Assembly: GCF_900475285.1 (NCBI RefSeq)
Contig: NZ_LS483370.1
Span: 4,779,872-4,843,871, forward strand
Direction of reading: 5' to 3'
Source of the DNA: Pseudomonas taetrolens
Lineage (GTDB): Bacteria > Pseudomonadota > Gammaproteobacteria > Pseudomonadales > Pseudomonadaceae
Length of the DNA stretch: 64,000 nucleotides
Made by a program: the position numbers and the translations under genes. The notes under the pieces were generated by a model. The model searched no databases. It had not been told where the DNA came from and was given only the letters and a program-made list of their open reading frames with translations. Within the stretch, counting starts at the first letter, position 1. The number at the start of each line of letters is the position of its first letter. Positions 22,890 to 32,165 of this stretch are shown one piece after another.

Positions 22890-25073
22890 ATGCGCGATGA
22901 TCTCTCTCTCTTGTTAAATTCCCTCAACGATGCCCAACGTCAGGCCGTCACGGCCAGTGTCGGGCGTCAGTTGGTTCTGGCCGGCGCAGGTTCCGGCAAA
23001 ACCCGTGTGTTGGTGCACCGTATCGCCTGGTTGATCCAGGTCGAAAACGCCTCCCCGCACTCTGTGCTGTCGGTGACCTTCACCAACAAGGCCGCTGCCG
23101 AGATGCGCCACCGCATCGAACAGCTCATGGGCATCAACCCGGCCGGCATGTGGGTAGGCACCTTCCACGGCCTCGCACATCGTCTGCTGCGGGCGCACTG
23201 GCAAGAAGCCGGGCTGAGCCAGACCTTCCAGATTCTCGACAGCGATGACCAGCAACGCTTGGTCAAACGTGTGATTCGTGAACTCGGGCTGGACGAACAA
23301 CGCTGGCCAGTGCGTCAGGCGCAATGGTTTATCAACGGTCAAAAAGACGAAGGTCTGCGCCCTAAACATATTCAAGCCAGCGGCGACTTGTTCCTGGCCA
23401 CCATGCGCAACATCTACGAAGCCTACGAAGTTGCATGCCAACGCGCAGGCGTAATCGACTTCTCTGAACTGCTGTTGCGTGCCCTGGACCTGTGGCGTGA
23501 CCATCCGGGCTTGCTGGCGCATTACCAGAAGCGTTTCCGGCATATTCTGGTGGACGAATTCCAGGATACCAACGCCGTTCAGTATGCGTGGCTACGATTA
23601 CTGGCCAAGGGCGGCGACAGCCTGATGGTCGTAGGGGATGACGACCAATCGATTTATGGCTGGCGCGGCGCCAAGATTGAGAACATCTACCAGTACTCGA
23701 CCGACTTCCCGGATGCCGAAACCATCCGCCTGGAGCAAAACTATCGCTCCACCGCCGGTATCCTCAAAGCGGCCAACGCCCTGATTGCCAATAACAGCGG
23801 ACGTATGGGCAAAGAGCTGTGGACCGACGGCGGCGAAGGCGAAGCAATCAATCTATACGCGGCCTTCAACGAACATGACGAAGCACGTTACGTTGTCGAA
23901 ACCATCGAAAGCGCCCTGAAAACCGGTCTTGCTCACAGCGATATCGCTATTTTGTACCGCTCCAACGCCCAATCACGTGTGCTTGAAGAAGCGCTGCTGC
24001 GTGAGCGTATTCCGTACCGTATTTACGGTGGCCAACGCTTCTTCGAGCGGGCGGAAATCAAAAATGCCATGGCTTATATGCGCCTGCTGGAAGGTCGAGG
24101 CAATGACGCCGCTCTGGAGCGGGTCATCAACGTACCGGCTCGCGGCATCGGTGAAAAAACCGTCGAAGCCATTCGCGAACACGCTCGACACAGCGATGTG
24201 TCAATGTGGGAAGCGATGCGCCAACTGATCGCCAATAAAGCCCTGCCAGGTCGCGCTTCGGGTGCCATCGCCGGCTTTATCGAACTGATCGAAAACCTGT
24301 CGGCAAAAGTCATGGAGATGCCTCTGCATCTGATGACCCAAACCGTGATCGAACAAAGCGGGCTGATTGCCTACCACCAGGCGGAAAAAGGCGAAAAGGG
24401 CCAGGCCCGGGTAGAGAACCTTGAGGAACTGGTCAGCGCGGCGCGCAACTTCGAAAGCAATGACGAAGACGAAGAACTGTCGCCTCTGGCGGCTTTCCTC
24501 GGTCACGCCTCGCTGGAAGCCGGTGACACCCAGGCTGAAGAACATGAAGACGGCATCCAGTTGATGACGCTGCACAGCGCCAAAGGGCTGGAATTTCCAT
24601 ATGTGTTCCTGGTCGGCATGGAAGAAGGTCTGTTCCCTCACAAGATGAGTCTGGAAGAACCCGGCCGCCTTGAAGAAGAACGCCGTCTGGCCTACGTGGG
24701 CATCACTCGGGCCATGCACAATCTGGTCATGACTTATGCTGAAACCCGACGCTTGTACGGTAGCGAAACCTATAACAAGGTTTCGCGTTTCGTACGCGAA
24801 GTACCCAAAGGTCTGATTCAGGAAGTTCGGCTTTCCAACAGCGTCAGCCGTCCTTTCGGCGGCGGCCAAAAGCAAAGCGCCAGCACTTTGTTTGGCGGAT
24901 CAGAGATCCCTGAAACCGAATTCAAACTCGGTCAGATGGTGAAGCATGCCGTGTTTGGTGAAGGCGTTATCCTCAACTTTGAGGGCGCTGGCGCTCAAGC
25001 GCGGGTGCAAGTCAACTTCTCCGAAGGCAGCAAGTGGCTGATGATGGGCTATGCCAAACTTGAGGCTGTCTGA
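22890..25073 (+). CDS. uvrD: DNA helicase II UvrD
   Basis: 727 aa, the usual UvrD length. Superfamily 1A motifs in order: LNDAQRQAVTA (Q-motif), GAGSGKTRVL (Walker A), TFTNKAAAEMRHRI (Ia), ILVDEFQDTNAVQYAW (II), VGDDDQSIYGWRGA (III), LEQNYRST (IV), LMTLHSAKGLEFPYVFLVG (V) and EEERRLAYVGITRAM (VI). It unwinds DNA 3' to 5' in nucleotide excision and mismatch repair. The C-terminal Tudor-like segment (FKLGQMVKHAVFGEGVIL) binds RNA polymerase in E. coli UvrD. ATG 22890 was chosen by family alignment. Downstream lies an EamA pseudogene. Confidence 0.97.
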   Translation: MRDDLSLLLNSLNDAQRQAVTASVGRQLVLAGAGSGKTRVLVHRIAWLIQVENASPHSVLSVTFTNKAAAEMRHRIEQLMGINPAGMWVGTFHGLAHRLLRAHWQEAGLSQTFQILDSDDQQRLVKRVIRELGLDEQRWPVRQAQWFINGQKDEGLRPKHIQASGDLFLATMRNIYEAYEVACQRAGVIDFSELLLRALDLWRDHPGLLAHYQKRFRHILVDEFQDTNAVQYAWLRLLAKGGDSLMVVGDDDQSIYGWRGAKIENIYQYSTDFPDAETIRLEQNYRSTAGILKAANALIANNSGRMGKELWTDGGEGEAINLYAAFNEHDEARYVVETIESALKTGLAHSDIAILYRSNAQSRVLEEALLRERIPYRIYGGQRFFERAEIKNAMAYMRLLEGRGNDAALERVINVPARGIGEKTVEAIREHARHSDVSMWEAMRQLIANKALPGRASGAIAGFIELIENLSAKVMEMPLHLMTQTVIEQSGLIAYHQAEKGEKGQARVENLEELVSAARNFESNDEDEELSPLAAFLGHASLEAGDTQAEEHEDGIQLMTLHSAKGLEFPYVFLVGMEEGLFPHKMSLEEPGRLEEERRLAYVGITRAMHNLVMTYAETRRLYGSETYNKVSRFVREVPKGLIQEVRLSNSVSRPFGGGQKQSASTLFGGSEIPETEFKLGQMVKHAVFGEGVILNFEGAGAQARVQVNFSEGSKWLMMGYAKLEAV

Positions 25074-25448
25074 CAGCAACACGACAGCCTTCAGACGATA
25101 AAGTGAGCAACATGGGCTCAGGTGTATTTTCCTCCTGAACATTCTGGGCCCTGTTGCCAGCTACCTTTGCGGCGTTGTCCGCCCTCTTTGCCAGAGTCGG
25201 CTCGAGTACTTCATCCCGGGCTTTACCACCTTGCCGGGAGCATTGACCTGATTACCGCTGGGGTCGTGATGCTGACTGTCAGGCAATAGCCGCAGTGCCT
25301 TTGCCATCGAGACGCTCATCTATACCTACAGAATATAGAGACACGTCCTACCTACAACCAGGCAAAAGCCCGAAACACTCTAGCGCTAGCCAGACACACC
25401 TCACCTGTGCAACATGGCGCGCGTGTCATCCACAAATGGGAACCCTTT
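25074..25448. other. Non-coding gap after uvrD
   Basis: 375 bases. It contains the remnant of an EamA transporter (25139-25289) and the promoter region of the Tim44-like gene. A weak hairpin, AGGCTGTC / GACAGCCT at 25063-25090, spans the uvrD stop and may act as its terminator but lacks a T-run. Several stem-forming segments at 25095-25160 could be chance. Confidence 0.5.
25139..25289 (+). pseudogene. Remnant of an EamA/DMT-family transporter
   Basis: One frame from 25139 reads TFWALLPATFAALSALFARV, which matches the first helix of short EamA-family transporters (usually ATFAALTAIFAKIG), with no start codon and a stop soon after (25232-25234). A second frame ends ITAGVVMLTVRQ and a TAG at 25287-25289, resembling the last helix of the same family. 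About 90 central codons are missing. The likely history is an internal deletion plus frameshift. The call rests on recall of the family and two short matches. Confidence 0.5.
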
Positions 25449-26282
25449 ATGAAACGTTTTCTTAGCATCGCCATGGCGTTGTGCATCGGCTTGACGATGA
25501 GCCTCGACGCAAACGCCAAACGCTTCGGCGGTGGCAAGAGTTTTGGTTCGGCCCCTAGCCACCAAACTCGCCAAGCCGCTCCAGCCGCCGCTCCTGCTGC
25601 TGCGGGCGCAGCAGCCAAGGCCGGTGGTGCTTCGCGCTGGTTAGGCCCTTTGGCCGGCCTCGCTGCTGGTGGCCTGCTGGCCTCCATGTTCATGGGCGAC
25701 GGCTTCCAGGGCATGCAGATCTTCGACATTCTGATCATGGCAGTCATTGCCTTCCTGATCTTCCGCTTCATCGCCGCGCGTCGTCGTAAACAGCAGACTT
25801 TCATGGCGCCTGCTGGTCACGCACCGATGCAACGTGAAGCCTTCGATGCCAAACCTGCAGCTGCGTCGATCTTCGGCGGCAGTTCGGCAGCACGTCCGGT
25901 GATCAACGCACCGGCCTGGTTCAACGAACAAAACTTCCTGGAAGCTGCGCGCAACCATTTCCAATCCCTGCAACAGCACTGGGATGCCAATGAAATGGAC
26001 AAAATCGCCGAGTTCGTAACTCCGCAAATGCTCGACTTCCTCAAGCGCGAGCGTGCCGATCTGGGTGATGGATTCCAATCCACCTACATCGACAATCTGA
26101 CCGTGCAACTGGACGGCCTGGATGATCGCGCAGACAAAACCATCGCCACGCTGACCTTCAGCGGCGTATCGAAGTCCTCGCGCTTTGATCAGGGTGAAGT
26201 CTTCAGCGAAAGCTGGAACATGGAACGCCAGCAAGGTGAAAACCAGCCGTGGCTGGTCGCCGGTATTCGCCAGAACGGCTGA
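25449..26282 (+). CDS. Tim44-like domain protein, membrane-associated and exported
   Basis: 277 aa. An N-terminal signal peptide (MKRFLSIAMALCIGLTMSL, cleaved near DANA) is followed by a G/S/A-rich low-complexity part, then two hydrophobic segments (about 68-85 and 91-108) and a basic stretch ARRRKQQ. The C-terminal 120 residues (FLEAARNHFQSLQQHWDANE onward) form a Tim44-like domain (PF04280). The function in bacteria is unknown; a scaffold role at the inner membrane is possible. ATG 25449 follows GGGAA. It is conserved near uvrD in Pseudomonas. A strong terminator follows. Confidence 0.85.
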   Translation: MKRFLSIAMALCIGLTMSLDANAKRFGGGKSFGSAPSHQTRQAAPAAAPAAAGAAAKAGGASRWLGPLAGLAAGGLLASMFMGDGFQGMQIFDILIMAVIAFLIFRFIAARRRKQQTFMAPAGHAPMQREAFDAKPAAASIFGGSSAARPVINAPAWFNEQNFLEAARNHFQSLQQHWDANEMDKIAEFVTPQMLDFLKRERADLGDGFQSTYIDNLTVQLDGLDDRADKTIATLTFSGVSKSSRFDQGEVFSESWNMERQQGENQPWLVAGIRQNG

Positions 26283-26308
26283 TCCTGCAAGCATCATCTG
26301 CCATACCC

Positions 26309-26334
26309 AAAGCCCCGGACTTGTCCGGGGCTTT
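26309..26334 (+). terminator. Terminator of the Tim44-like gene
   Basis: Perfect 12-bp stem AAAGCCCCGGAC / GTCCGGGGCTTT with a two-base (in practice four-base) loop; followed by GCATTT, so the T-run is partly within the stem. Confidence 0.85.
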
Positions 26335-26416
26335 GCATTTCACGATTGCACTTATAACGAGCTACTGTATAAAGCGCGTCATATAAACCGCGCCATAGAG
26401 TATGAGGATTGAGGTC

Positions 26417-26824
26417 GTGGAAGAGATCATCGAAGAACTACGCGAAAAAAACGAGCCTGTGCCGGTTCCTTTGGAACTGCCTGAGGAAGACCAGTTGGTG
26501 GAAATCGAAGAACAACTGTTCATCGACATCCCGTTTGTCTTCAGAGAATTTTTGCTGACCGTCAGTGATGTGGTGTACGGCAGCCTGGAACCGGTCACCG
26601 TGACCGATCCACAGTCCCATACCTATCTGCCAGAAGTTGCCGCGACCGCTTGGGACCTGGGCGTCCCCCGCGAGCTGATCCCGATCTGTCAGGACGGCGA
26701 CGACTACTACTGTGTTGAAGAAGACGGCACCGTCGTTTTATGGTCTGGTGAAGAAGAGCTGGTTACCGAAGAAACCTGGGAATCGGTCTGGCACTGGGCG
26801 CGGGACGTCTGGCTGGAAAGCTGA
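26417..26824 (+). CDS. SMI1/KNR4-family protein
   Basis: 135 aa from GTG 26417 (VEEIIEELREK), preceded by GAGG at 26410-26413; an ATG at 26402 in the same frame is the alternative. The protein is very acidic. The segment IEEQLFIDIPFVFREFLLTV and the later ICQDGDDYYCVEEDGTVVLW are SMI1/KNR4 (SUKH) family features. SUKH proteins include immunity proteins of polymorphic toxins, but no toxin gene is adjacent, and the same gene is found in this position in other Pseudomonas (from memory), so a housekeeping role is as likely. Confidence 0.78.
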   Translation: MEEIIEELREKNEPVPVPLELPEEDQLVEIEEQLFIDIPFVFREFLLTVSDVVYGSLEPVTVTDPQSHTYLPEVAATAWDLGVPRELIPICQDGDDYYCVEEDGTVVLWSGEEELVTEETWESVWHWARDVWLES

Positions 26825-26839
26825 TACCTGCCTCGGCAA

Positions 26840-26868
26840 GCCCGCTTTCCAGCCATTGGTCAGCGGGC
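26840..26868. terminator. Hairpin between convergent SMI1 and Kef genes
   Basis: GCCCGCT / AGCGGGC, 7 bp, 15-base loop, without a clear T-run. Placed exactly between two converging stops. Confidence 0.35.
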
Positions 26869-26870
26869 GG

Positions 26871-28631
26871 TCATTGGCCATTATCCTTGTGATTGTCCAG
26901 CGTCTCCAACAGCGCAACCTGCATGCGCGTATGGACGCGGACAAACCAGCGCCACAGCACCGCAACGACACCCGCCGCTACCACTGCAATGACCATCAGC
27001 AGCTCTTTGGTAGGCAAAATACTCGCGGACAATGCCGAGAGCAGCAAAAAGATCACCAGCAACGACAGCAGCGGGATCACTTCAGCGATCACCTTGCGCA
27101 CACGTTGTGTATGACGTCCGGCCATTTCAGGCTTGACCCCCATCTCTGCCAGTAACATCGATAGCGCCTTGAGCTTGCGGTATGCCGCAATCAAGAACGG
27201 CAGCGACAGTAATAACGCGGCTCCCCAAATCATCCCGTTCTGCCAGCTCGGCTCCAGAATCCAGCCCTGTAAATAGCGCCCGATCCTGGGGGCGAAATAA
27301 CCACCTGCAAAGAAAATAGCGATAACCAATGCCAGGTTTACGCCAACCTGCAGCAAGATTTTTCGGATCATGGCCACCAATAACGCCCCTTCTCCCTGAG
27401 GCTGAATACTGCGCAACCATTCTCCATACAGCCCAAATACCCGTGACAAACGGCTAGGAACCACTTTCGCCAGCTTCAGCGAGAGCGGGTCTGCGGCGCG
27501 TATCAAGTAAGGCGTCATCAGGGTCGTCAACACCGATACCGCGACGGCTACGGGGTACAGGAAGCTGCTGGTGACCTGAAGAGTCATACCCAGCGCCGCA
27601 ATAATGAATGAAAACTCGCCTATTTGAGAAAGCCCCATCCCTACGCGCAATGAAGTCCGTCCGTCATTACCGGCGATAAACGCACCAATACCGCAGGAAA
27701 GCATTTTCCCCAGTACTACGGCGATGGTTATCACCACGATCGGCAGCGCATATTCCCAAAGGATTGCCGGATCGAGCATCAGCCCGATGGCGACGAAAAA
27801 AATAGCGCTGAACAGATCACGCACTGGCTCGATCAAGCGTTCTATTTTCAGCAACTGCCGAGATTCGGCCATGATGGCGCCGATCAAAAAGGCCCCAAGG
27901 ACCATGCTGTACTCCAGCTTTACCACCAGCAGGCAAAAGCCAAAACACAGCCCGAGCACGGTAATCAGCAACATTTCATTGCTCTCAAACCGGGCCACAT
28001 AAGCCAGCACTCGCGGTACCAGCAAAATGCCGATGACCAGCGCTACGATCATAAAGAGTGACAGCTTGCCGACCGTCGAAAACACCTCTTCAGGACTGAC
28101 ACTGCCGCTGACTGCAATGCTCGACAGCAGCGCAATGATTCCGATACCCAAGATGTCCTCAACGATCAATACGCCAAAAATAAGCTGCGCAAAGCGTTCG
28201 TTTTTCATCTTCAGGTCGTTAAGCGCTTTAACGATGATGGTGGTCGACGAAATGGCCAGGATCGCCCCCAAAAACAGCGAATCCATGGTGTTCCAGTCGA
28301 ACCAGCGGCCAATTTCGTAGCCGATCCAGATCATCAGCGTAATTTCCATAAACGCTGCGATAAAAGCCGTGGCCCCCACCTTGAACAACTTGCGCAGACT
28401 GAACTCCAGTCCCAGGCAAAACATCAAAAAAATCACCCCCAGCTCGGCGAGGGTTTTGATTGTCTCTTCATCATGGATCAAGCCGAAAGGCGGGGTATGC
28501 GGGCCGATAATAAAACCCGCAACGATATAACCAAGCACCACCGGCTGCTTGAAACGGTGGAAAAGGATGGTCACTACACCCGCGACCAGCATGATGACTG
28601 CCAGATCCTGAATAAAACTGATGGCATGCAT
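26871..28631 (-). CDS. Kef/CPA2-type monovalent cation:proton antiporter
   Basis: 586 aa with about 13-14 hydrophobic segments. Residues 1-380 are a Na+/H+ exchanger domain of the CPA2 class: GYIVAGFIIGPHTPPFG at about 34, LFLGAILAISSTTIIVKAL at about 117, and GVLIVEDILGIG near 150 with its conserved acidic pair region. Unlike KefB/KefC there is no C-terminal TrkA-N nucleotide-binding domain; instead there are further membrane segments, so gating by glutathione adducts is not expected. ATG 28631 follows AAGGAG; an ATG at 28652 lacks a ribosome-binding site. Potassium or sodium efflux is the family role. Confidence 0.85.
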   Translation of the reverse strand: MHAISFIQDLAVIMLVAGVVTILFHRFKQPVVLGYIVAGFIIGPHTPPFGLIHDEETIKTLAELGVIFLMFCLGLEFSLRKLFKVGATAFIAAFMEITLMIWIGYEIGRWFDWNTMDSLFLGAILAISSTTIIVKALNDLKMKNERFAQLIFGVLIVEDILGIGIIALLSSIAVSGSVSPEEVFSTVGKLSLFMIVALVIGILLVPRVLAYVARFESNEMLLITVLGLCFGFCLLVVKLEYSMVLGAFLIGAIMAESRQLLKIERLIEPVRDLFSAIFFVAIGLMLDPAILWEYALPIVVITIAVVLGKMLSCGIGAFIAGNDGRTSLRVGMGLSQIGEFSFIIAALGMTLQVTSSFLYPVAVAVSVLTTLMTPYLIRAADPLSLKLAKVVPSRLSRVFGLYGEWLRSIQPQGEGALLVAMIRKILLQVGVNLALVIAIFFAGGYFAPRIGRYLQGWILEPSWQNGMIWGAALLLSLPFLIAAYRKLKALSMLLAEMGVKPEMAGRHTQRVRKVIAEVIPLLSLLVIFLLLSALSASILPTKELLMVIAVVAAGVVAVLWRWFVRVHTRMQVALLETLDNHKDNGQ

Positions 28632-28918
28632 GGCGTGGGGCTCCTTGCTCAATGGTTACACAACAACAGAACGTCAGGCACAGCCTATTAGGCTGTATGT
28701 ACAAACCGTTTTAAATGTAGGAATTAGCCGCTTGTCGGGCTTTTGCAGGTTAACACCGCGACTTACTCTAAAAAGGCAGTGCAATATATGGAAACAGATG
28801 CATCCAAGCGTGACGGCAGTCGAAACCGCAGCGTCCCGTTAAATACTGTTTCAAAAATCGACAAGTATCCGTAGAGATGCCCATTTCACTGCTGCAACAC
28901 AACCGCGAGCCTGCTGCT

Positions 28919-29404
28919 ATGGAACCCGGAAACGCCCAACTATCGATGACGGTCTTGATGACCCCGGACATGGCCAACTTCTCTGGCAATGTTCACGGTG
29001 GAACATTGCTCAAGTACCTCGACGAAGTCGCTTACGCTTGCGCCAGCCGCTATGCGGGCCGCTATGTGGTCACTTTGTCAGTGGATCAGGTTATTTTTCG
29101 TGAGCCGATTCATGTCGGTGAGCTGGTGACCTTCCTGGCGTCGGTCAACTACACCGGCAACACGTCAATGGAAGTAGGGATCAAAGTCGTTACCGAGAAT
29201 ATCCGTGAACGCTCGGTGCGCCACACCAACAGCTGCTTCTTCACGATGGTCGCTGTCGATGACGCTCGTAAACCGGCCGCTGTCCCGCCTTTGCAGCCGC
29301 TCAACAGTGAAGACAAGCGTCGCTTCATCCAGGGCAAGCAACGCCGCCAGATCCGCCAGGAGCTGGAACAGCGCTACCGTGAGTTGAAAGACGAATCGAT
29401 GTAA
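28919..29404 (+). CDS. Acyl-CoA thioesterase, hotdog fold (YciA/BACH type)
   Basis: 161 aa from ATG 28919 (MEPGNAQLSMTVLMTPDMAN), the start I associate with orthologues; an in-frame ATG at 28877 would add 14 residues, and neither has a strong ribosome-binding site. NFSGNVHGGTLLKYLDEVAY (about 20-39) is the acyl-CoA thioesterase helix with the catalytic Asn/Asp region, followed by TLSVDQVIFREPIHVGELV. It hydrolyses acyl-CoA to free acid and CoA in the cytoplasm. It is convergent with pdxY. Confidence 0.88.
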   Translation: MEPGNAQLSMTVLMTPDMANFSGNVHGGTLLKYLDEVAYACASRYAGRYVVTLSVDQVIFREPIHVGELVTFLASVNYTGNTSMEVGIKVVTENIRERSVRHTNSCFFTMVAVDDARKPAAVPPLQPLNSEDKRRFIQGKQRRQIRQELEQRYRELKDESM

Positions 29405-29425
29405 CGCCCTCTGCGGGCGAAACGA

Positions 29426-30298
29426 CTAAAAATCGATCGGCACAGCCTCAAACCGCACACGCGGATGAGCAATGCGGTCCTGGGCTCGCACCAGTTGCAA
29501 CTCGTAACTGGTACAGGCCTGCGTTTCAAGAAGGACTTCATGCACCGCCGCGGCCGCGAACTCAAAGGCCGCAACCAGGCTGTCACCCAATAACACGCGT
29601 GCCAGGAACAAACCGGCCGTCAAGTCACCCACGCCCACCGGTTGACGCGGGAAAGCCAACAGAGGGCGCCTCAGGTGCCAACTGCCCTCAGCCGTCACCA
29701 ACAGCATCTCAAAGCTCTCTACCGGCTTGCCGGGATAAGACAAATGCTTCACCAGCACCGCCTTTGGGCCGCGCGCCAAAAGGCTGCGCGCCATCGCCAG
29801 GCAATCGAACAATGATTGCGGATGGCGGCCACAAAAACTGTCCAGCTCCAATTGATTTGGGCACAAAAAATCCGCCATCGCGACGGCTTCGTCGAGCAGG
29901 AAGTCGCTGACTTCTTGGGCCACGATGCAGCCCTTTTCGGGATGCCCCATCACCGGATCACACAGATAAAGTGCTTGAGGGTTGATCGCCTTGATCCGTG
30001 CCACCCCTCTCAATATGGCCTGACCCTGGGCGGCGCTGCCCAGGTAGCCCGACAGGATCGCATCACAATTGCCCAACTCACCAATCGCAGCAATCCCGTC
30101 CACCAGCGCAGGAATGTGCTCAGGAGCCAGTACTTCGCCTGTCCATTGGCCATACTGGGTGTGATTAGAGAACTGCACCGTGTTCAAAGGCCACACGTTC
30201 ACCCCGAGGCGCTGCATAGGAAAAACGGCTGCGCTGTTGCCGGCATGGCCGAAAACCACGTGGGATTGGATGGCGAGTAAATGAGGTGTACGTTTCAT
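29426..30298 (-). CDS. pdxY: Pyridoxal kinase PdxY
   Basis: 290 aa. It phosphorylates pyridoxal to PLP in B6 salvage. The start [20 protein letters not shown] and the next [20 protein letters not shown] are PdxY/PdxK signatures; [16 protein letters not shown] near 133 and the anion-hole segment [15 protein letters not shown] near 223 (the D of GDLTAG is the general base) are intact. ATG 30298 follows GGAA. It is divergent from the DUF3301 gene by 113 bases. Confidence 0.94.
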   Translation of the reverse strand: MKRTPHLLAIQSHVVFGHAGNSAAVFPMQRLGVNVWPLNTVQFSNHTQYGQWTGEVLAPEHIPALVDGIAAIGELGNCDAILSGYLGSAAQGQAILRGVARIKAINPQALYLCDPVMGHPEKGCIVAQEVSDFLLDEAVAMADFLCPNQLELDSFCGRHPQSLFDCLAMARSLLARGPKAVLVKHLSYPGKPVESFEMLLVTAEGSWHLRRPLLAFPRQPVGVGDLTAGLFLARVLLGDSLVAAFEFAAAAVHEVLLETQACTSYELQLVRAQDRIAHPRVRFEAVPIDF

Positions 30299-30411
30299 GC
30301 CGGATTCCAGACTACGGGTGGATTCAAGCCACGCAGTATGCGATGAAAAGCAGCCTGTACGACAGACTGAAGACGCAGTTAAGCTGGGCTGAACCTGTTG
30401 GAGCACACGGA

Positions 30412-30813
30412 ATGCTGACCCTTGGAAATATGTTTGTGCTGATGCTGCTGGCCACTGGCGCTGCCTGGCTGTGGCATAACCACGGTATGCGCGAGCGGGC
30501 GCTGGAGCGGGTTAAGCAACACTGCAAAAAACTCGATATCGAGCTTCTGGATGAAAATGTCGCACTTAAAAAAATCGGGTTCATCCGCGATGGCAACGAC
30601 CGCAAACGTCTGGCACGTGTATATAACTTTGAATTTACCGTGACGGGTGATCAACGTCACACCGGGACCATCACGCAATTCGGTGCCCATAGCGCAAAAA
30701 TAGAATTGCCGCCCTACCCGTTCAAAACCGAGCCCGAGCCGCAAGAAGTCCCCAGCGCTCAGATCATTGAGCTCAATCAGTGGCGTGAAGAACACCGCAA
30801 GACGCGTCATTGA
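30412..30813 (+). CDS. DUF3301-family membrane-anchored protein
   Basis: 133 aa from ATG 30412 after GGAG. A single N-terminal membrane helix ([20 protein letters not shown]) is followed by a soluble region with many basic residues; [19 protein letters not shown] at about 72-90 is the core of DUF3301. The topology suggests a cytoplasmic domain tethered to the inner membrane. The function is unknown. It is monocistronic, divergent from pdxY. Confidence 0.8.
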   Translation: MLTLGNMFVLMLLATGAAWLWHNHGMRERALERVKQHCKKLDIELLDENVALKKIGFIRDGNDRKRLARVYNFEFTVTGDQRHTGTITQFGAHSAKIELPPYPFKTEPEPQEVPSAQIIELNQWREEHRKTRH

Positions 30814-31144
30814 GCCCTTTTAAGCAGCTATAAAGCTCTGCTGGCTGCTTACCCTCCTGTCCGCCGCAAGAAAGTCCACGCTATCGGTTGTTTCGCGCCC
30901 CCCATGCTGTGCCTGTGGATAACTTCTTTTCGCTTCGACCTGATAACACTGTAAACCCGCGACTTAGAGACGTTTTCGGGTTTATTTCGGTCGTTATCCT
31001 CATATACAATTTGTAATTGTAGGACAATTTTACCAGCACAGAATCAGCCTAAAACGCCCTGTTTTCGAGCTTTTTCTCCTGCGCGGCCCCTGAAACCCCC
31101 AAGCCAAGTGCTCTTTTCCAGCACAGTTGGCATCCGCTACTGCA
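30814..31144. other. Intergenic region between convergent DUF3301 and cobW-like genes
   Basis: 331 bases, AT-richer than its flanks. It holds a weak hairpin (AAGCAGC / GCTGCTT, 30822-30850) that may terminate the DUF3301 gene, a perfect DnaA-type box TGTGGATAA at 30914-30922 and a short palindrome TACAATT-TGT-AATTGTA at 31005-31021. No gene is seen. Confidence 0.5.
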
Positions 31145-32128
31145 TCAAGCCTCATCTGGCCGCTCAAAAAGGCAGTTTTTCATCCCTGACTGGAGCGCAT
31201 CCAGGTCGTGAACCCGATCAAAGATCAACTCAATTCGTGAATCGGCACGCCATTCGCTGAGTTTCCACTCTGCGATGGAGTTATCCACAGAATTACTTGA
31301 AAGCCACCCTGCTGGCGTATGGATAACCAGCTTTGCACGACGCCAATCCAGGCTTTTTAGCCACTGCTGAAGAGCGTCCGGCTCGAATTGCATCGAGGCA
31401 TGCCAACGCCAACCCACACTCCACCCCTCAGGCTGCAACTGGGGCATTACCAGTGGGATTTTCGGGTTGATAATTAGGCTTCCTGATTGATTAAAATCCT
31501 TATAAATCAATGAGTTATCCACAGCATGAATAACGCTCACGTTGGCTGCAGGCAGCGTATTTAGCGGGATGCAGCCATGTTCGGTCCACAAAACAGGGCA
31601 CTTTGGCAGACCGCATGCAATCTCCTCACGTTGCTCATTTTGCACACTATTAGATTTATTCATGACCACTAAACCGGCACTTTTCAGGGCCGTTTTTTGA
31701 GTATCAGGCAACGGTTTACCGTGAGCCATTGCCTGTGCATCCAGCACTACGACACAGGGCTGTACCGCCAGAACGCCCAGCCAAGGGGCTTCGCTGAGCT
31801 GCTTCAGGATTTGTGCAGGATGTCCAAGACCGGAAGGTTCGATAAATAATCGATCGGGTTTTGCCCTGCGTAACAGGCGGCTCAAGCCAATCTGAAAGGG
31901 TGCACCATTGACGCAACACACACATCCGCCCGCCACTTCGGCAATCGTGACAGCCTCATCTCCCTGGCTCATCAGGGCCGCGTCCAGGCCAATTTGACCG
32001 AACTCATTGACGAGCACAGCCCAGCGCTCCTGAACGGGCTTCTGCGCCATCAGGTGCTGAATCAGACTGGTTTTGCCGGCACCGAGGGGCCCGGCAATCA
32101 TATGAGTAGGAATGTTCTGCAACATCAT
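31145..32128 (-). CDS. CobW/COG0523 G3E-type GTPase (zinc-responsive cluster)
   Basis: 327 aa from ATG 32128 (a second ATG is adjacent; upstream codons lead only to a TTG). Walker A is GPLGAGKTSL near 12; the metal-binding CxCC is in GGCVCCVNGAP; EPSGLGHPAQIL near 97 is switch II-like; the guanine motif is NKSN instead of NKxD, a common change in this group. COG0523 proteins move metals, chiefly zinc, to client proteins. It is the third gene after zigA and a DUF1826 gene, matching the Zur-regulated cluster near PA5532-5535. The coding region contains two perfect TTATCCACA sites. Confidence 0.85.
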   Translation of the reverse strand: MMLQNIPTHMIAGPLGAGKTSLIQHLMAQKPVQERWAVLVNEFGQIGLDAALMSQGDEAVTIAEVAGGCVCCVNGAPFQIGLSRLLRRAKPDRLFIEPSGLGHPAQILKQLSEAPWLGVLAVQPCVVVLDAQAMAHGKPLPDTQKTALKSAGLVVMNKSNSVQNEQREEIACGLPKCPVLWTEHGCIPLNTLPAANVSVIHAVDNSLIYKDFNQSGSLIINPKIPLVMPQLQPEGWSVGWRWHASMQFEPDALQQWLKSLDWRRAKLVIHTPAGWLSSNSVDNSIAEWKLSEWRADSRIELIFDRVHDLDALQSGMKNCLFERPDEA

Positions 32129-32165
32129 CGCCAGCTTCTGTGTTGATCGAAGCAAACAATATGCC

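Noticed and set aside
25095..25160. Structured small RNA with a CCUCC loop after uvrD
   Set aside because: The pairing is broken by bulges and the region is better explained by the transporter remnant; no promoter or terminator frames it.
26402..26824. SMI1/KNR4 gene as an immunity gene of a contact-dependent toxin system
   Set aside because: No toxin, VgrG, Hcp or two-partner secretion gene is nearby, and the gene stands alone between conserved genes.
31005..31021. TACAATT-TGT-AATTGTA as a HexR or Zur operator
   Set aside because: It lies between the ends of two convergent genes, where no promoter is expected.
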